From Rhodococcus sp. IEGM 1379 (GTDB taxonomy: Bacteria > Actinomycetota > Actinomycetes > Mycobacteriales > Mycobacteriaceae): a DNA stretch of 64,000 bases. The notes under the pieces are model-generated. The model ran no database searches. It was not told the DNA's origin and saw only the letters and a list, made by a program, of their open reading frames with translations. This document shows, piece by piece, positions 8,148-16,615 of the stretch. The stretch spans positions 62,001-126,000 of the forward strand of contig NZ_JASHKR010000010.1 in assembly GCF_030056815.1 (NCBI RefSeq). The letters are read 5' to 3'. Position numbers and translations under genes: made by a program. The stretch's first letter is position 1, and every line of letters begins with the position of its first letter.

Positions 8148-9218
8148 TTACGCGTCGGCCGGCTTGACGCCGCGGGTGACCCACGGATAGTTACCCTGGC
8201 CGACGCCGAACTCTTCGACGTCGACGAAACCGGCGTCACGCAACAGTTTTGCCCGGTCCTGCAGCAACGCGCCACGCCAGAACGGCTCGTCTCGGTTCTC
8301 GGTCTCCCAGTCCAAGACCACACACCGGAACAACGAATCCTGGTAGCGGTACGGGGCGACGTCGGCCAGGAGGACTTCACCGCCGGGCTTGGTGACGCGG
8401 AACGACTCGGCCAGAATGTCCTTCGCCGCTGGCACCGGCACCTCGTGCAGCAGGATGAACGCGGTCGTCAGATCGAAGGTGTCGTCCTCGTACGGGGTGG
8501 CCTCGCACGCCGCTTGCCGCAGGTCCCATTCGAAACCGTTGCGGCCAGCGATCAGCTTCGCGTGTTCGAGTTCGGTACGGCCGAGATCGACACCGGAGAT
8601 CTTCGCCTCCGGGTAGGCACGCTGGATGGCACAGGCGTAGCGACCGGTTCCGATGCCCATTTCCAGAATCCGGTCGTAGCGGTCGGCGCGGCCCTGCTGG
8701 GCTGCGGTATACCGCTGATCGGCAAACGACTCTCCGGGCTTAACCGCGCCGATGCCACCCGTGGCGAAGAGCAGGTCGTACACGTAATCATGGATCATGA
8801 AGCCCATGCGCTCGTGGCCTTCCCAGCCGCCCGGAGCGAGGTGAAAGTCAGTCTCGCTCCAGTACTTCGGCGGTACGACACTGGGATCGAGCACGATCGC
8901 GCCACCCTTGTGGGCGTTCGCAGCGTATTCGGCTTCCACGACGTCGCTACCGTCGTCGTACGCCTCACGGGCGGCGACGAACTGCCGCTCACCGGAGAAA
9001 CGGGTGTAGAAGCGGTCCCAGGTGTAACTCTGCGACTGCTCCAGCAGAGCGGCAGCAGCGCGGATCCGCTGCTGCTCACCTTCCGGCAGTTCGACGCCGT
9101 CGAGGAGGACGTCGAGATCCTGCGCAGCCCTGCCTTGCAGTTCCTTGCCGCTCCACGCAGCGAGGTCCGCGAGGAAGTTGAAGTTGGCGCGGCCACGTTG
9201 CTTGAGTCCTGTTGCCAT
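8148..9218 (-). CDS. class I SAM-dependent methyltransferase MT1
   Basis: The 356-residue protein has an N-terminal domain of about 175 residues and a C-terminal Rossmann methyltransferase domain. The SAM motif is LEMGIGTGRY (185-194), with an acidic residue (Asp211) at the end of the second strand. It shares with MT2 and MT3 a signature not seen in ordinary methyltransferases: P-x-YW-x4-FH-x3-GGW-x-GH-x2-MG just before the SAM domain (about 117-139), and a YPWVTR..KP ending. It also shares the N-terminal LKQRGRANF motif. The first domain probably provides substrate specificity or dimerisation. It lies in the IclR1-headed minus-strand operon between MmgE/PrpD and small protein 1. The methyl acceptor is unknown. 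Confidence 0.85.
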   Translation of the reverse strand: MATGLKQRGRANFNFLADLAAWSGKELQGRAAQDLDVLLDGVELPEGEQQRIRAAAALLEQSQSYTWDRFYTRFSGERQFVAAREAYDDGSDVVEAEYAANAHKGGAIVLDPSVVPPKYWSETDFHLAPGGWEGHERMGFMIHDYVYDLLFATGGIGAVKPGESFADQRYTAAQQGRADRYDRILEMGIGTGRYACAIQRAYPEAKISGVDLGRTELEHAKLIAGRNGFEWDLRQAACEATPYEDDTFDLTTAFILLHEVPVPAAKDILAESFRVTKPGGEVLLADVAPYRYQDSLFRCVVLDWETENRDEPFWRGALLQDRAKLLRDAGFVDVEEFGVGQGNYPWVTRGVKPADA

Positions 9219-9312
9219 CGGGTCAATCGTTCCTTTCGTCAGGTGCGCTCGGCAGCGAGTGCCGACATTCCGATTGAGAGCGGTTCGCCCAAAACATCAC
9301 GTGGGCAGGGAC

Positions 9313-10734
9313 TTACCCCCGCAACTGGTTCATCAGCTCGGTCAGGCTGCCACCGCCGGCAAGACCGAGTGCCTGCTCGGCGATGATCGAGGCGTGCTCG
9401 GCGCCAAGCTTGGCGTCCGCATTGAGCTTGAACTTGGTGATGAGTTCTTCTGCAGAAAGCGGATTTCCGGGACCGCCGCGGTTGAAGTCCACTCTGACCT
9501 CATGGCGGTGTCCGTCCGTGGTCACCACCCGGAGCACAGCTGGGAACTGGTGGGGGTAGATCTCGTTACAGCGCTCGTCCTCGACACACGTCACCTTGGC
9601 TGCAAGAGCGAGACGTTGCTCGTCCTTGGCCGCTTCATCGGTGAAATCGTGGTGACCTAGGCCCAGACCGCTACCGCCCGACAGTGCTGCCGCAACGGTG
9701 TACGGGCCACTGAACGCTGCGTGGTAACCCGACTTGGGTCGGGCCTTCTCCTCGACCGGTTGCGCGATGGTGCGCAGTACCGGACCGGAGACGCCGAGTT
9801 CGATCGACTCGATCTGCTCGGGCAGCACACCCTGTCCACGAATCGCGAGGGCAGCATCGATACCCGCGTGGGTGAAGTGATTACACGGGTACGGCTTGAA
9901 GAAGACCCCGGGCAACTCCCAATGCTCACCGAGGCGATCGACCACCGCTGCTGCATTGGAACGCTCACCGCAGTAGGCGTACAGGAAGCCGAAGCGACCC
10001 TCGATCACCGTCGGCGGTCCTGTGAGTCCGTGCTTGGCCAACTCTGCCGCGCTCACACCGGAGTGCGCCGCCCACCCGCAATGCGCGCGCTTGACGGTGC
10101 CACCGGTCCGGTTGGCTTCGATGAGGCCGGCGCCCATGCTAGCGGCGATGCCGGCTGCGTGGGCGATCTGATCGGCGTCGAGGCCGTACACCATCGCAGC
10201 CGCGACGGCGGCACCGACGGCACCACAGATCGAGGTGGCGTGCAGTCCACGCTCGAAGAACTCGGAGTTACCCAATTCTTCGTCGTAGCCGCCCATTCCG
10301 AGTCGAACAGCCACCTCGATACCGACACCGGCGGCGTCGAGCATCGTCTCGGCGGAGGCGCCGGTTGCTTCCGCGACGGCAAGCGCTGCAGGAATCACCG
10401 AGGCCGACGGGTGCAGGACAGATGGCAGGTGGGTGTCATCGGAGTCCATCGAGTGTGCCAGCGTGCCGTTGACCAAAGCCGCTGCGGCGGCCGGGAATTT
10501 GGCTCCAGTCCCGATACCGGTCGAGGACTCGTGACCGCCCCAGTTCTTGACGACGGCGGTCACCGCCTTGGCTGGGGTCTCGTCGCGGGCGGCGACGCTG
10601 TTGCCGAGCAGGTCCAGCACCCGCCTGGCGACGTCCTCACGGAGGTCCGCCGGCAATCCAGTCGCAGACACATTGAACGCCAATGCGGCCAACTGCTGGA
10701 CGACGGTCAGGTCTGCGGCGATCGAGGTGCTCAT
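9313..10734 (-). CDS. MmgE/PrpD family protein
   Basis: The 473-residue product is of the MmgE/PrpD family. Typical stretches are the MDSDDTHLPSVLHPSASVIPAA region (about residues 97-118), FFERGLHATSICGAVGAA, and FKPYPCNHFTHAGIDAAL in the C-terminal half. Characterised members are 2-methylcitrate dehydratase and cis-aconitate decarboxylase, which act on tri- or dicarboxylic acids without cofactor. The ATG at 10734 overlaps the stop of the cyclase gene by four bases. An open frame extends back to 10989 but runs through the cyclase gene. With the CitE-like lyase and a CoA-transferase nearby it probably processes a branched C5/C6 acid; the exact reaction is open. Confidence 0.85.
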   Translation of the reverse strand: MSTSIAADLTVVQQLAALAFNVSATGLPADLREDVARRVLDLLGNSVAARDETPAKAVTAVVKNWGGHESSTGIGTGAKFPAAAAALVNGTLAHSMDSDDTHLPSVLHPSASVIPAALAVAEATGASAETMLDAAGVGIEVAVRLGMGGYDEELGNSEFFERGLHATSICGAVGAAVAAAMVYGLDADQIAHAAGIAASMGAGLIEANRTGGTVKRAHCGWAAHSGVSAAELAKHGLTGPPTVIEGRFGFLYAYCGERSNAAAVVDRLGEHWELPGVFFKPYPCNHFTHAGIDAALAIRGQGVLPEQIESIELGVSGPVLRTIAQPVEEKARPKSGYHAAFSGPYTVAAALSGGSGLGLGHHDFTDEAAKDEQRLALAAKVTCVEDERCNEIYPHQFPAVLRVVTTDGHRHEVRVDFNRGGPGNPLSAEELITKFKLNADAKLGAEHASIIAEQALGLAGGGSLTELMNQLRG

Positions 10735-11558
10735 GCGCTCAGGACCGCGACGGGGCGGACCGGGGAACCGGTTCCGCCGACGATGCGCAGCGGCGCCATC
10801 ACGAAAGTGAATTCCGTCAGATTCTGCTCCGACGCATCCTCCATATTGAGATGCTCGATGATATGAATACCGTTCACCACCAGAAGAATTCGGTGCACCG
10901 GCAGGACACTGTGGCCGGACCCGGCCGGAATATGCTCGTACGCGGTGGTATCGGATCCGGTAGCGACGATACCGAAACTTGCCAACCACTCGGCAGCTTC
11001 GACGTTAGGGCCGGGGACACCGTCGGTCTGGCCGAGGTAGACGTCCTGGTCGCCGAAGTTACGTGCCCAGCCGCTGCGCACCAGCACCACATCACCCTTG
11101 CGTGGGGTGACGCCGGCTGCGTCGGCAGCACCCTTCAAGTCGTCGGCCGTGATTGCGTAACCGGCCGGCAAGGTATCGACGCCGTGCAGTTTCGCGACGT
11201 CGAGGAGCAGGCCCCGCGTCATCATGAACGGAATCTGCTCGGCACCTTTGTCTTTGAATCGGCCTCCGGCCTGGGCTTCGTAGGCGTCGACGTCACCGTT
11301 GAGTTTGCCACAGTCGCTGACATGCGAGAGAGCGTCGACGTGTGTGCCGACGTGTCCACCGGTCACGATGATTTCGTTGGCAGCGGAGCCGCCGTCGGGG
11401 CGCACCATGTCGCCGTGGCGACGGATGAGCGTCATCCGGAAGCCCGGGTGATTCGGGGAGCACGGCATCCCGGTGAAGTACGGGTGACCCAACTCGATCG
11501 AACGCACGCCGGCAGATACCGCGCCGAGCAACGAATCTGTGGTGGTCAGTGCTGTCAT
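10731..11558 (-). CDS. cyclase-family metal hydrolase (kynurenine formamidase fold)
   Basis: This is a 275-residue member of the cyclase family (PF04199). The diagnostic metal-binding motif HVGTHVDALSH is present around residues 69-79. Known members are kynurenine formamidase and isatin hydrolase, which hydrolyse amide or lactam bonds with Zn or Mn. Here it could open a cyclic amide or remove a formyl group. It lies 70 bases downstream of the CitE-like gene and overlaps MmgE/PrpD by four bases, so it is in the same minus-strand operon. The start has a GGAG-type site (CAGGAGTTGTT) upstream. Confidence 0.84.
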   Translation of the reverse strand: MTALTTTDSLLGAVSAGVRSIELGHPYFTGMPCSPNHPGFRMTLIRRHGDMVRPDGGSAANEIIVTGGHVGTHVDALSHVSDCGKLNGDVDAYEAQAGGRFKDKGAEQIPFMMTRGLLLDVAKLHGVDTLPAGYAITADDLKGAADAAGVTPRKGDVVLVRSGWARNFGDQDVYLGQTDGVPGPNVEAAEWLASFGIVATGSDTTAYEHIPAGSGHSVLPVHRILLVVNGIHIIEHLNMEDASEQNLTEFTFVMAPLRIVGGTGSPVRPVAVLSA

Positions 11559-11628
11559 AACAACTCCTGAGAGGTTCTGGGAGGAAAGGTGATTCGCCGA
11601 GGCCAGTGTTCAGCTCGGCGGGAAAAAG

Positions 11629-12471
11629 TCAGGATGCGGGTTTCTCGCGCCGTGCGAGCGAGAGAACCACACGAGCCTGCTCGACGACGGCCGGGTCGAT
11701 GAAACGGCCGTCGGCGGTGAGCAAAGCGGCTGATCCGTTGTCGGCAGCCTGCTGGGCCGCATCGACGACGGCCTGTGCTGTAGCGATCTCGGCATCGGTG
11801 GGAGTGAAAACGTCGTTGACGATCAGGATCTGAGAGGGATGGATGACGGTGCGGCCGTGGAACCCACACTCGCGGGCGCGAATACTTGATTCGCGAAGTC
11901 CTTCCAGATCTCGCACGTGCGTCCAGACACTCTGAGCCGGCGACGGCAATCCTGCTGCCCGAGCGGCAGTTACAAGCCAACCACGGGCCCAGTCCAGCCC
12001 GTTCGGGCCGACTCGAAGATCCGCGGAAAGATCGGCCTCGCCGAGGCTGATGCCGACGACGCCGGGATGTGCACGCGCCAGTGTCGGCGCATCGAGCAGT
12101 CCCCGCGCAGTCTCGAGGATCAGCTGAAGTGGCAACTGCGAAGCTCCGGCGACCGCGCACACCGACTCTACCGATTCGGCTTTCGGAAGACGCAGTCCGG
12201 CGATCGACGTACCTGTCAGAGCTGTGATGTCGCGCTCATGCCACGGACTTCCGGCCTGGTTGATCCTGACCCAGACCTCTGGTCCGTCAACGGAATTCCC
12301 GTGATCGGCCGCGACCGCGACTGCGTTGGCGCGAGCCCGTGCCTTTGCATCGGCCGGTACCGCATCCTCGAGATCGATGATGACCGCATCGGCACCGCTG
12401 CCGAGCGCCTTCGGTATCAACCCCTCTTTATGTCCGGGGACGTACAGCCAGGAACGTGCGGGTGCTCTCAT
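11629..12471 (-). CDS. HpcH/HpaI aldolase, CitE-like acyl-CoA lyase
   Basis: The 280-residue product has the CitE-like fold. It opens with RSWLYVPGHKEGLIPKAL, followed by GADAVIIDLEDAVP (about 27-40), VRINQAGSPW (substrate arginine), an LILETARGL glutamate and the GISLGEADLSADL segment. Characterised relatives cleave citramalyl-CoA, malyl-CoA or beta-methylmalyl-CoA to acetyl- or propionyl-CoA plus pyruvate or glyoxylate. The ATG at 12471 overlaps the iclR1 stop by four bases. With the CaiB transferase of the opposite arm it could complete a CoA-dependent breakdown of a C5 hydroxyacid. Exact specificity is not readable. Confidence 0.85.
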   Translation of the reverse strand: MRAPARSWLYVPGHKEGLIPKALGSGADAVIIDLEDAVPADAKARARANAVAVAADHGNSVDGPEVWVRINQAGSPWHERDITALTGTSIAGLRLPKAESVESVCAVAGASQLPLQLILETARGLLDAPTLARAHPGVVGISLGEADLSADLRVGPNGLDWARGWLVTAARAAGLPSPAQSVWTHVRDLEGLRESSIRARECGFHGRTVIHPSQILIVNDVFTPTDAEIATAQAVVDAAQQAADNGSAALLTADGRFIDPAVVEQARVVLSLARREKPAS

Positions 12472-13262
12472 GGATTCTTTCTTACGATCGGATCGGGAAG
12501 ACCACCACGCCATCCGAGTGCGCGGGACACACGGTCGGATGCCGCGACGATCAAATCGGTATGGGTTTGACGGAAGGTCTCGGTAATACGATGTGCCGGG
12601 CCGCAGACCGAAAGCGATCCGACAACTCTGCCGTCGAGGTCGAATATCGGTGCCGCCATCGACGCGGCATCTTCCTGCCGTTCGCCCCTGGACTGTGAGT
12701 ACCCTTCGCGTCGTATCTGCTCCAACACATCACCGAGCACGGCGGGGTCAGTGATCGTCTGCGACGTCAGCGGCGGAAGTTCATGCGTAAGAGCGTCTTC
12801 GATCTGTTCCGGCGGCAGGAAGGCCAGGATACAACGTCCCGAACTGCCGCTGTGAAGCGGGAAGCGCCGGCCTAACTCCACCACCATCTTGATATCTCGC
12901 GGACTTTCGATCTGATCGAGATATACGCGCCCGCCCCCTACCAGCGCCGACAACGTGGCTGTTTCATCGGTGAGTCGTGCAATTTCTTCGAGCACAGGCC
13001 TGGCGACTTCCCGCAACGGCGACGTGCGCAATGCGCGAGCGCCGAGCGCGGCCGCGGCAGGTCCCAGCGAATAGCCGCGGTCAGCGCTACCGGAGACAAG
13101 CAACCCACGATCCACGAAGCTGGTGAGCACACGGTGCACCACCGCCTTCGACAGATCGAGATCGCGGGCAATCTTGGAGACACCGAGAGTCTCGTCGCCG
13201 TCGACGAAGAGCAAGAGAATGTCTGCGGCTCTATCCGCCGAGGTAGTCCCCTGGGTTACCAC
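12468..13262 (-). CDS. IclR-family transcriptional regulator 1
   Basis: The 264-residue product has an N-terminal winged helix (ADRAADILLLF, then GVSKIARDLDLSKAVVHRVL as recognition region, about 27-46) and a C-terminal IclR effector domain with LHSGSSGRCILAFLPP. It starts with GTG at 13262. It is the first gene of the left arm and overlaps the CitE-like gene by four bases, so it probably controls its own operon and the divergent FAD-protein/amidohydrolase/CaiB operon. Two near-identical palindromes in the intergenic region are the likely operators. The effector is probably a pathway intermediate, which is inference. Confidence 0.88.
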   Translation of the reverse strand: MVTQGTTSADRAADILLLFVDGDETLGVSKIARDLDLSKAVVHRVLTSFVDRGLLVSGSADRGYSLGPAAAALGARALRTSPLREVARPVLEEIARLTDETATLSALVGGGRVYLDQIESPRDIKMVVELGRRFPLHSGSSGRCILAFLPPEQIEDALTHELPPLTSQTITDPAVLGDVLEQIRREGYSQSRGERQEDAASMAAPIFDLDGRVVGSLSVCGPAHRITETFRQTHTDLIVAASDRVSRALGWRGGLPDPIVRKNP

Positions 13263-13312
13263 TGGGCTGCCGCCTTTCGCCGTACTCGACCATTGTCATT
13301 CAATGTATAGCA

Positions 13313-13331
13313 TGTTTCCATGAGCGGAACA
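13313..13331. promoter_or_regulatory. candidate IclR1 operator O1
   Basis: TGTTTCCATGAGCGGAACA is an interrupted palindrome (TGTTTC and GGAACA arms) 51 bases upstream of the iclR1 start and beside its putative -10. It shares GTTTC-N4-AGCGGAAC with a second site at 13459, which argues for one bound regulator. Confidence 0.55.
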
Positions 13332-13458
13332 CTGATGCCAGACATCTGTCGGTTGACTCAGGGAGACAGCTAACCCGGACGTAACATTCGTTCTCTAAGA
13401 TTGACGTTGACCTGCAGTGAAGTACTGTGAAAGAGTCTGCACACAGACTCAAGGTCGG

Positions 13459-13477
13459 CGTTTCGCTAAGCGGAACG
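13459..13477. promoter_or_regulatory. candidate IclR1 operator O2
   Basis: CGTTTCGCTAAGCGGAACG is an almost perfect 19-base palindrome located downstream of the predicted plus-strand promoter and 85 bases before the flavoprotein start. Binding there would block transcription of the right arm. It is the better of the two related sites. Confidence 0.6.
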
Positions 13478-13561
13478 ATAAGGTGAACTCAAAACCCTGG
13501 TGCATTCCAGGCTGTCTACGCTGCGTGGCACGCAGAAAAATAAAGGAGGCATGGTCCCGCC

Positions 13562-14944
13562 ATGAACGCACCAGCATCGAGCACCGAAGGACCCGACCTC
13601 GTCGTGGCGGGTGCCGGCGGCGGACTGGCCGCTGCGCTACGGGCGGCCGAACTCGGCCTCGACGTCCTCGTCGTGGAAGCCAGCGAGCACTTCCGCCGCG
13701 GCAACAACACGTCGATGTCGACGGCGATGATCCCGGGGGCCGGATCACGCTGGCAGGTAGCCGAAGGTGTGGAGGATTCCCCGGAGCAGTTTGTCGCCGA
13801 CGTGATGAAGAAGACCAAGGGTTCCGCAGATGCGCGGTTGACGCAGGCCATGGCCGAAGTCAGTGCGCCACTGGTGGAATGGATGGCCGATCACCTCGCG
13901 ATTCCGCTGACCCTGGTTACCGATTTCGCCTACCCCGGCCACTCGGCATTGCGCTGCCACACCATCGAAGGTCGTCACGGCTCCGTACTCCTGGACTATC
14001 TCGTCCAGGCCGTATCCGTGAGCGAGAAGATCGACCTTTTGACCCCCGCCCGGTTGACCGAAGTTCTGCTCGACGATGATCGCACTGTTCGCGCCGTCGT
14101 AGTAGCAATGCCCGACGGCAGCAGAGAAGAAATCCCCACGCGCGCTGTCGTTCTCGCAACCAACGGATACGGCGGTAGCCCCGAACTTGTTCGCGAGCTT
14201 GTTCCCGAGATTGCAGATGCCCGCTACCACGGCAGCGAAACATCCTTGGGTGACGCTCTGCGAATCGGAGCGGAACTGGGCGCGGACACCGCTTTCCTGG
14301 ACGCCTACCAGGGCCACGCTGCACTGTCGAAGAAGGCCACCTCGCTGGTCGGCTGGGCAACGATCATGCACGGCGGTATCGTTCTCGGACAAGATGGTCG
14401 ACGCTTCGGCGACGAGACCACCGGATACTCCGAATATGCCGCCACCTTGGCCGCGCAGCCCGGTTCCGAAGGTTGGATCGTCATCGACTCGGCCATCTTC
14501 GACAAATGCCTGGCCTTCACCGATTTCCAGCAGACGGCCGATTCCGGCGCCTTTGTCTGGGCGGATACAGCCGCCGATCTGGCTCCGGTCACCGGCCTCC
14601 CCACTGACGCCGTAGCGCAGGAACTTGCCGATATCGCTGCGGTAGCGATCGGAGCAGCGACCGATTCACACGGCCGAACATTCTTCGCGAACCCGCTTGT
14701 TGCCCCGTATGCGGCCGTCAAGATCGTACCGGCGCTCTTCCACACACAAGGCGGGCTCGTCGTCGACGAACATGCCCGGGTACTGCGCCCCGACGGCACC
14801 CCCATCACCGGCGTGTACGCCTCGGGCGGCGCTGCCATGGGCATCTCCGGGCACGGCGCCTCCGGATACTTGGCCGGCAACGGCCTGCTGCCCGCACTGG
14901 GATTGGCATACCTTGCCGCCAATTCCATTGCCGCACAGCACTAA
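13562..14944 (+). CDS. FAD-dependent oxidoreductase, fumarate-reductase/TcuA type
   Basis: The 460-residue flavoprotein of the FAD_binding_2 family starts with DLVVAGAGGGLAAALRAAE (FAD motif, about 12-30). It ends with the usual GVYASGGAAMGISGHGASGY region and a final helix. Relatives include fumarate reductase, 3-ketosteroid dehydrogenase, urocanate reductase and tricarballylate dehydrogenase (TcuA, of similar length). It probably catalyses an alpha,beta-desaturation or the reverse reduction of a carboxylic acid. It heads the right arm, followed by the amidohydrolase 87 bases on. The start at 13562 has AAAGGAGG 12 bases upstream; an ATG at 13551 yields only a four-codon frame. Substrate unknown. 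Confidence 0.84.
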   Translation: MNAPASSTEGPDLVVAGAGGGLAAALRAAELGLDVLVVEASEHFRRGNNTSMSTAMIPGAGSRWQVAEGVEDSPEQFVADVMKKTKGSADARLTQAMAEVSAPLVEWMADHLAIPLTLVTDFAYPGHSALRCHTIEGRHGSVLLDYLVQAVSVSEKIDLLTPARLTEVLLDDDRTVRAVVVAMPDGSREEIPTRAVVLATNGYGGSPELVRELVPEIADARYHGSETSLGDALRIGAELGADTAFLDAYQGHAALSKKATSLVGWATIMHGGIVLGQDGRRFGDETTGYSEYAATLAAQPGSEGWIVIDSAIFDKCLAFTDFQQTADSGAFVWADTAADLAPVTGLPTDAVAQELADIAAVAIGAATDSHGRTFFANPLVAPYAAVKIVPALFHTQGGLVVDEHARVLRPDGTPITGVYASGGAAMGISGHGASGYLAGNGLLPALGLAYLAANSIAAQH

Positions 14945-15031
14945 AACCGACAAGACCACTAGAAACCCCTCAACCTCGGTTCACCTGAACTGCTCCGGCG
15001 GCCCAATGCCACCGACGACGAAAGGATCCTC

Positions 15032-16501
15032 ATGACGAGTATCTCGCTCCTGATCAAGAACGCTCTGGTCGTGCGCCCGGGCGCCGACGCCCCCGAGAAC
15101 GGCGAACTGCTCGACATCGCCATCGTCGACGGCAAAATCACCCGCCTCGAAGCAAACATTGCGGCAGAAGAAGCTGAGAAGGTTATCGACGCGGCCGGCA
15201 AGGTCGCGTTCCCCGGCGTCGTCGACGGTCACCAGCACTGGGGCATCTACAACCCGCTCGGCGAGGACGCCTCGATCGAGTCCCGCGCCTGCGCACAGGG
15301 CGGCGTCACCACGTCGCTGTCGTACATGCGCACCGGCCAGTACTACATGAACAAGGGCGGCGCGTATGCCGACGTGTTCCCCGAAGTTCTCGCCGAGACC
15401 GAAGGGAAGCCGTACGTCGACTACGCGTACCACCTGGCTCCGATGTCGAAGGAACAGATCGGTGAGATCCCCTCGCTGATCACCGATCACGGTGTCACGT
15501 CCTTCAAGATCTTCATGTTCTACGGCAGCCACGGCCTGCACGGCCGCTCGAGCGACCAGAGCGAATTCCTCATGATCCCGAAGGAAGAGCGCTACGACAT
15601 CGCTCACTTCGAATTCGTGATGCGGGGTATTCAGGCTGCCCGTGAGCAACTCGGCGACAAGGCTGATCACATCTCGCTCTCGCTGCACTGCGAGACCGCC
15701 GAGATCATGAGCGCCTATACCAAGATCGTCGAAGAAGAAGGCACTCTGACCGGCTTGGCCGCGTACAGCGCGTCACGCCCGCCGCACTCCGAGGGCCTGG
15801 CCGTCACCATCGCTTCCTTCCTGGCTGACGAGACACAACTCCCGAACATCAACTTGCTGCACCTGACCTCACGCAAGGCCCTAACCGCCGCGATGCGTAT
15901 GGCAAAGGCATTCCCGCACATCAACTTCCGTCGCGAAGTCACCATCGGGCACCTGCTCGCCGACATCGACACCGCCTACGGCCTCGGCGGCAAGGTCAAC
16001 CCGCCGCTGCGTCCGCGTGAAGACGTCGAGGCGCTGTGGGAGCACCTCGTTGCCGGCGACATCGACTGGGTCGTCTCCGACCACGCATGCTGCAAGGACG
16101 AGAAGAAATTCGCCGAAGATCGTGGCGACATCTTTGCGGCCAAGTCCGGCTTCGGCGGTGCCGAATACCTGCTGCCCGGACTGCTCACCGAGGGACGCAA
16201 GCGCGGCCTGAGCCTTCGCCGCATCGCGGAACTGACCGCATCCAACCCGGCCGAGCGCTACGGCCTACCCGGCAAGGGACGCATCGAGGTCGGATTCGAC
16301 GCCGATATCGCCTTGATCGACCCCGCGCACACCTACACGGTGCGTGCCGAAGATTCCGAGTCGGCTCAGGAATACACGCCGTTCGAGGGCTTCGAGCTGA
16401 CGGCCAAGGTCACCGACACCTTCGTTCGAGGCAACCATGTGTTCGCGGACGGCACCGTGTCGGGAGAGCCTGTCGGTCGCTACCTGCACCGCCCGTACTG
16501 A
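15032..16501 (+). CDS. dihydropyrimidinase/hydantoinase-type amidohydrolase
   Basis: The 489-residue cyclic amidohydrolase keeps the binuclear metal ligands: HxH in DGHQHWG, the carboxylated lysine in TSFKIFMFY, histidines in SLHCETAE and LLHLTSRKA, and the final aspartate in SDHACC. The family opens cyclic amides such as hydantoins, dihydropyrimidines and allantoin. The HQH in place of the more common HTH, and the CC after the terminal SDHA, set it apart from textbook hydantoinases. AAAGGATCCTC lies before the start. It sits between the flavoprotein and the CoA-transferase in the right arm and is the main reason to think the substrate carries a cyclic amide or imide. Confidence 0.86.
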   Translation: MTSISLLIKNALVVRPGADAPENGELLDIAIVDGKITRLEANIAAEEAEKVIDAAGKVAFPGVVDGHQHWGIYNPLGEDASIESRACAQGGVTTSLSYMRTGQYYMNKGGAYADVFPEVLAETEGKPYVDYAYHLAPMSKEQIGEIPSLITDHGVTSFKIFMFYGSHGLHGRSSDQSEFLMIPKEERYDIAHFEFVMRGIQAAREQLGDKADHISLSLHCETAEIMSAYTKIVEEEGTLTGLAAYSASRPPHSEGLAVTIASFLADETQLPNINLLHLTSRKALTAAMRMAKAFPHINFRREVTIGHLLADIDTAYGLGGKVNPPLRPREDVEALWEHLVAGDIDWVVSDHACCKDEKKFAEDRGDIFAAKSGFGGAEYLLPGLLTEGRKRGLSLRRIAELTASNPAERYGLPGKGRIEVGFDADIALIDPAHTYTVRAEDSESAQEYTPFEGFELTAKVTDTFVRGNHVFADGTVSGEPVGRYLHRPY

Positions 16502-16525
16502 TCTTCGCGCCTCACTCCACAGCGC

Positions 16526-16563
16526 CCGGCGGGGCGGTCGCGCTTCGAACCCTGCCCCGCCGG
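16526..16563 (+). terminator. GC-rich hairpin between amidohydrolase and CoA-transferase genes
   Basis: CCGGCGGGGC (16526-16535) pairs perfectly with GCCCCGCCGG (16554-16563) across an 18-base loop. There is no T-run after it. It may be a partial terminator or RNA-stabilising hairpin that sets a lower level for the CaiB gene. Confidence 0.5.
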
Positions 16564-16615
16564 TGCTCCACCCCGACCTTCTCCTGTAACTGCGCCCCAC
16601 AGATCCCGAGGAACC

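Larger units (their letters stand above)
13263..13561. promoter_or_regulatory. divergent control region of the catabolic island
   Basis: This 299-base gap separates iclR1 (minus) from the flavoprotein operon (plus). For the plus strand, TTGACG at 13401 and TACTGT at 13423 (spacer 16) form a plausible promoter. A perfect 7-base inverted repeat with a 4-base loop lies at 13433-13450. A strong AAAGGAGG lies at 13542-13549. For the minus strand, TATACA (13309-13304) is a plausible -10. The two operator candidates are listed separately. A four-codon frame ATGGTCCCGCCATGA at 13551 overlaps the true start. Confidence 0.55.

Noticed and set aside
8103-9386. Long plus-strand open frame opposite MT1
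   Set aside because: It is antisense to a gene with clear SAM-binding motifs and has no recognisable domain; long antisense frames are common in high-GC DNA.
9721-11570. Plus-strand frames opposite MmgE/PrpD and the cyclase
   Set aside because: These are mirror frames of recognisable enzymes, with no start signals.
13551-13565. Four-codon upstream frame overlapping the flavoprotein start
   Set aside because: The ATG is one base after the ribosome site, too close for initiation; probably fortuitous.
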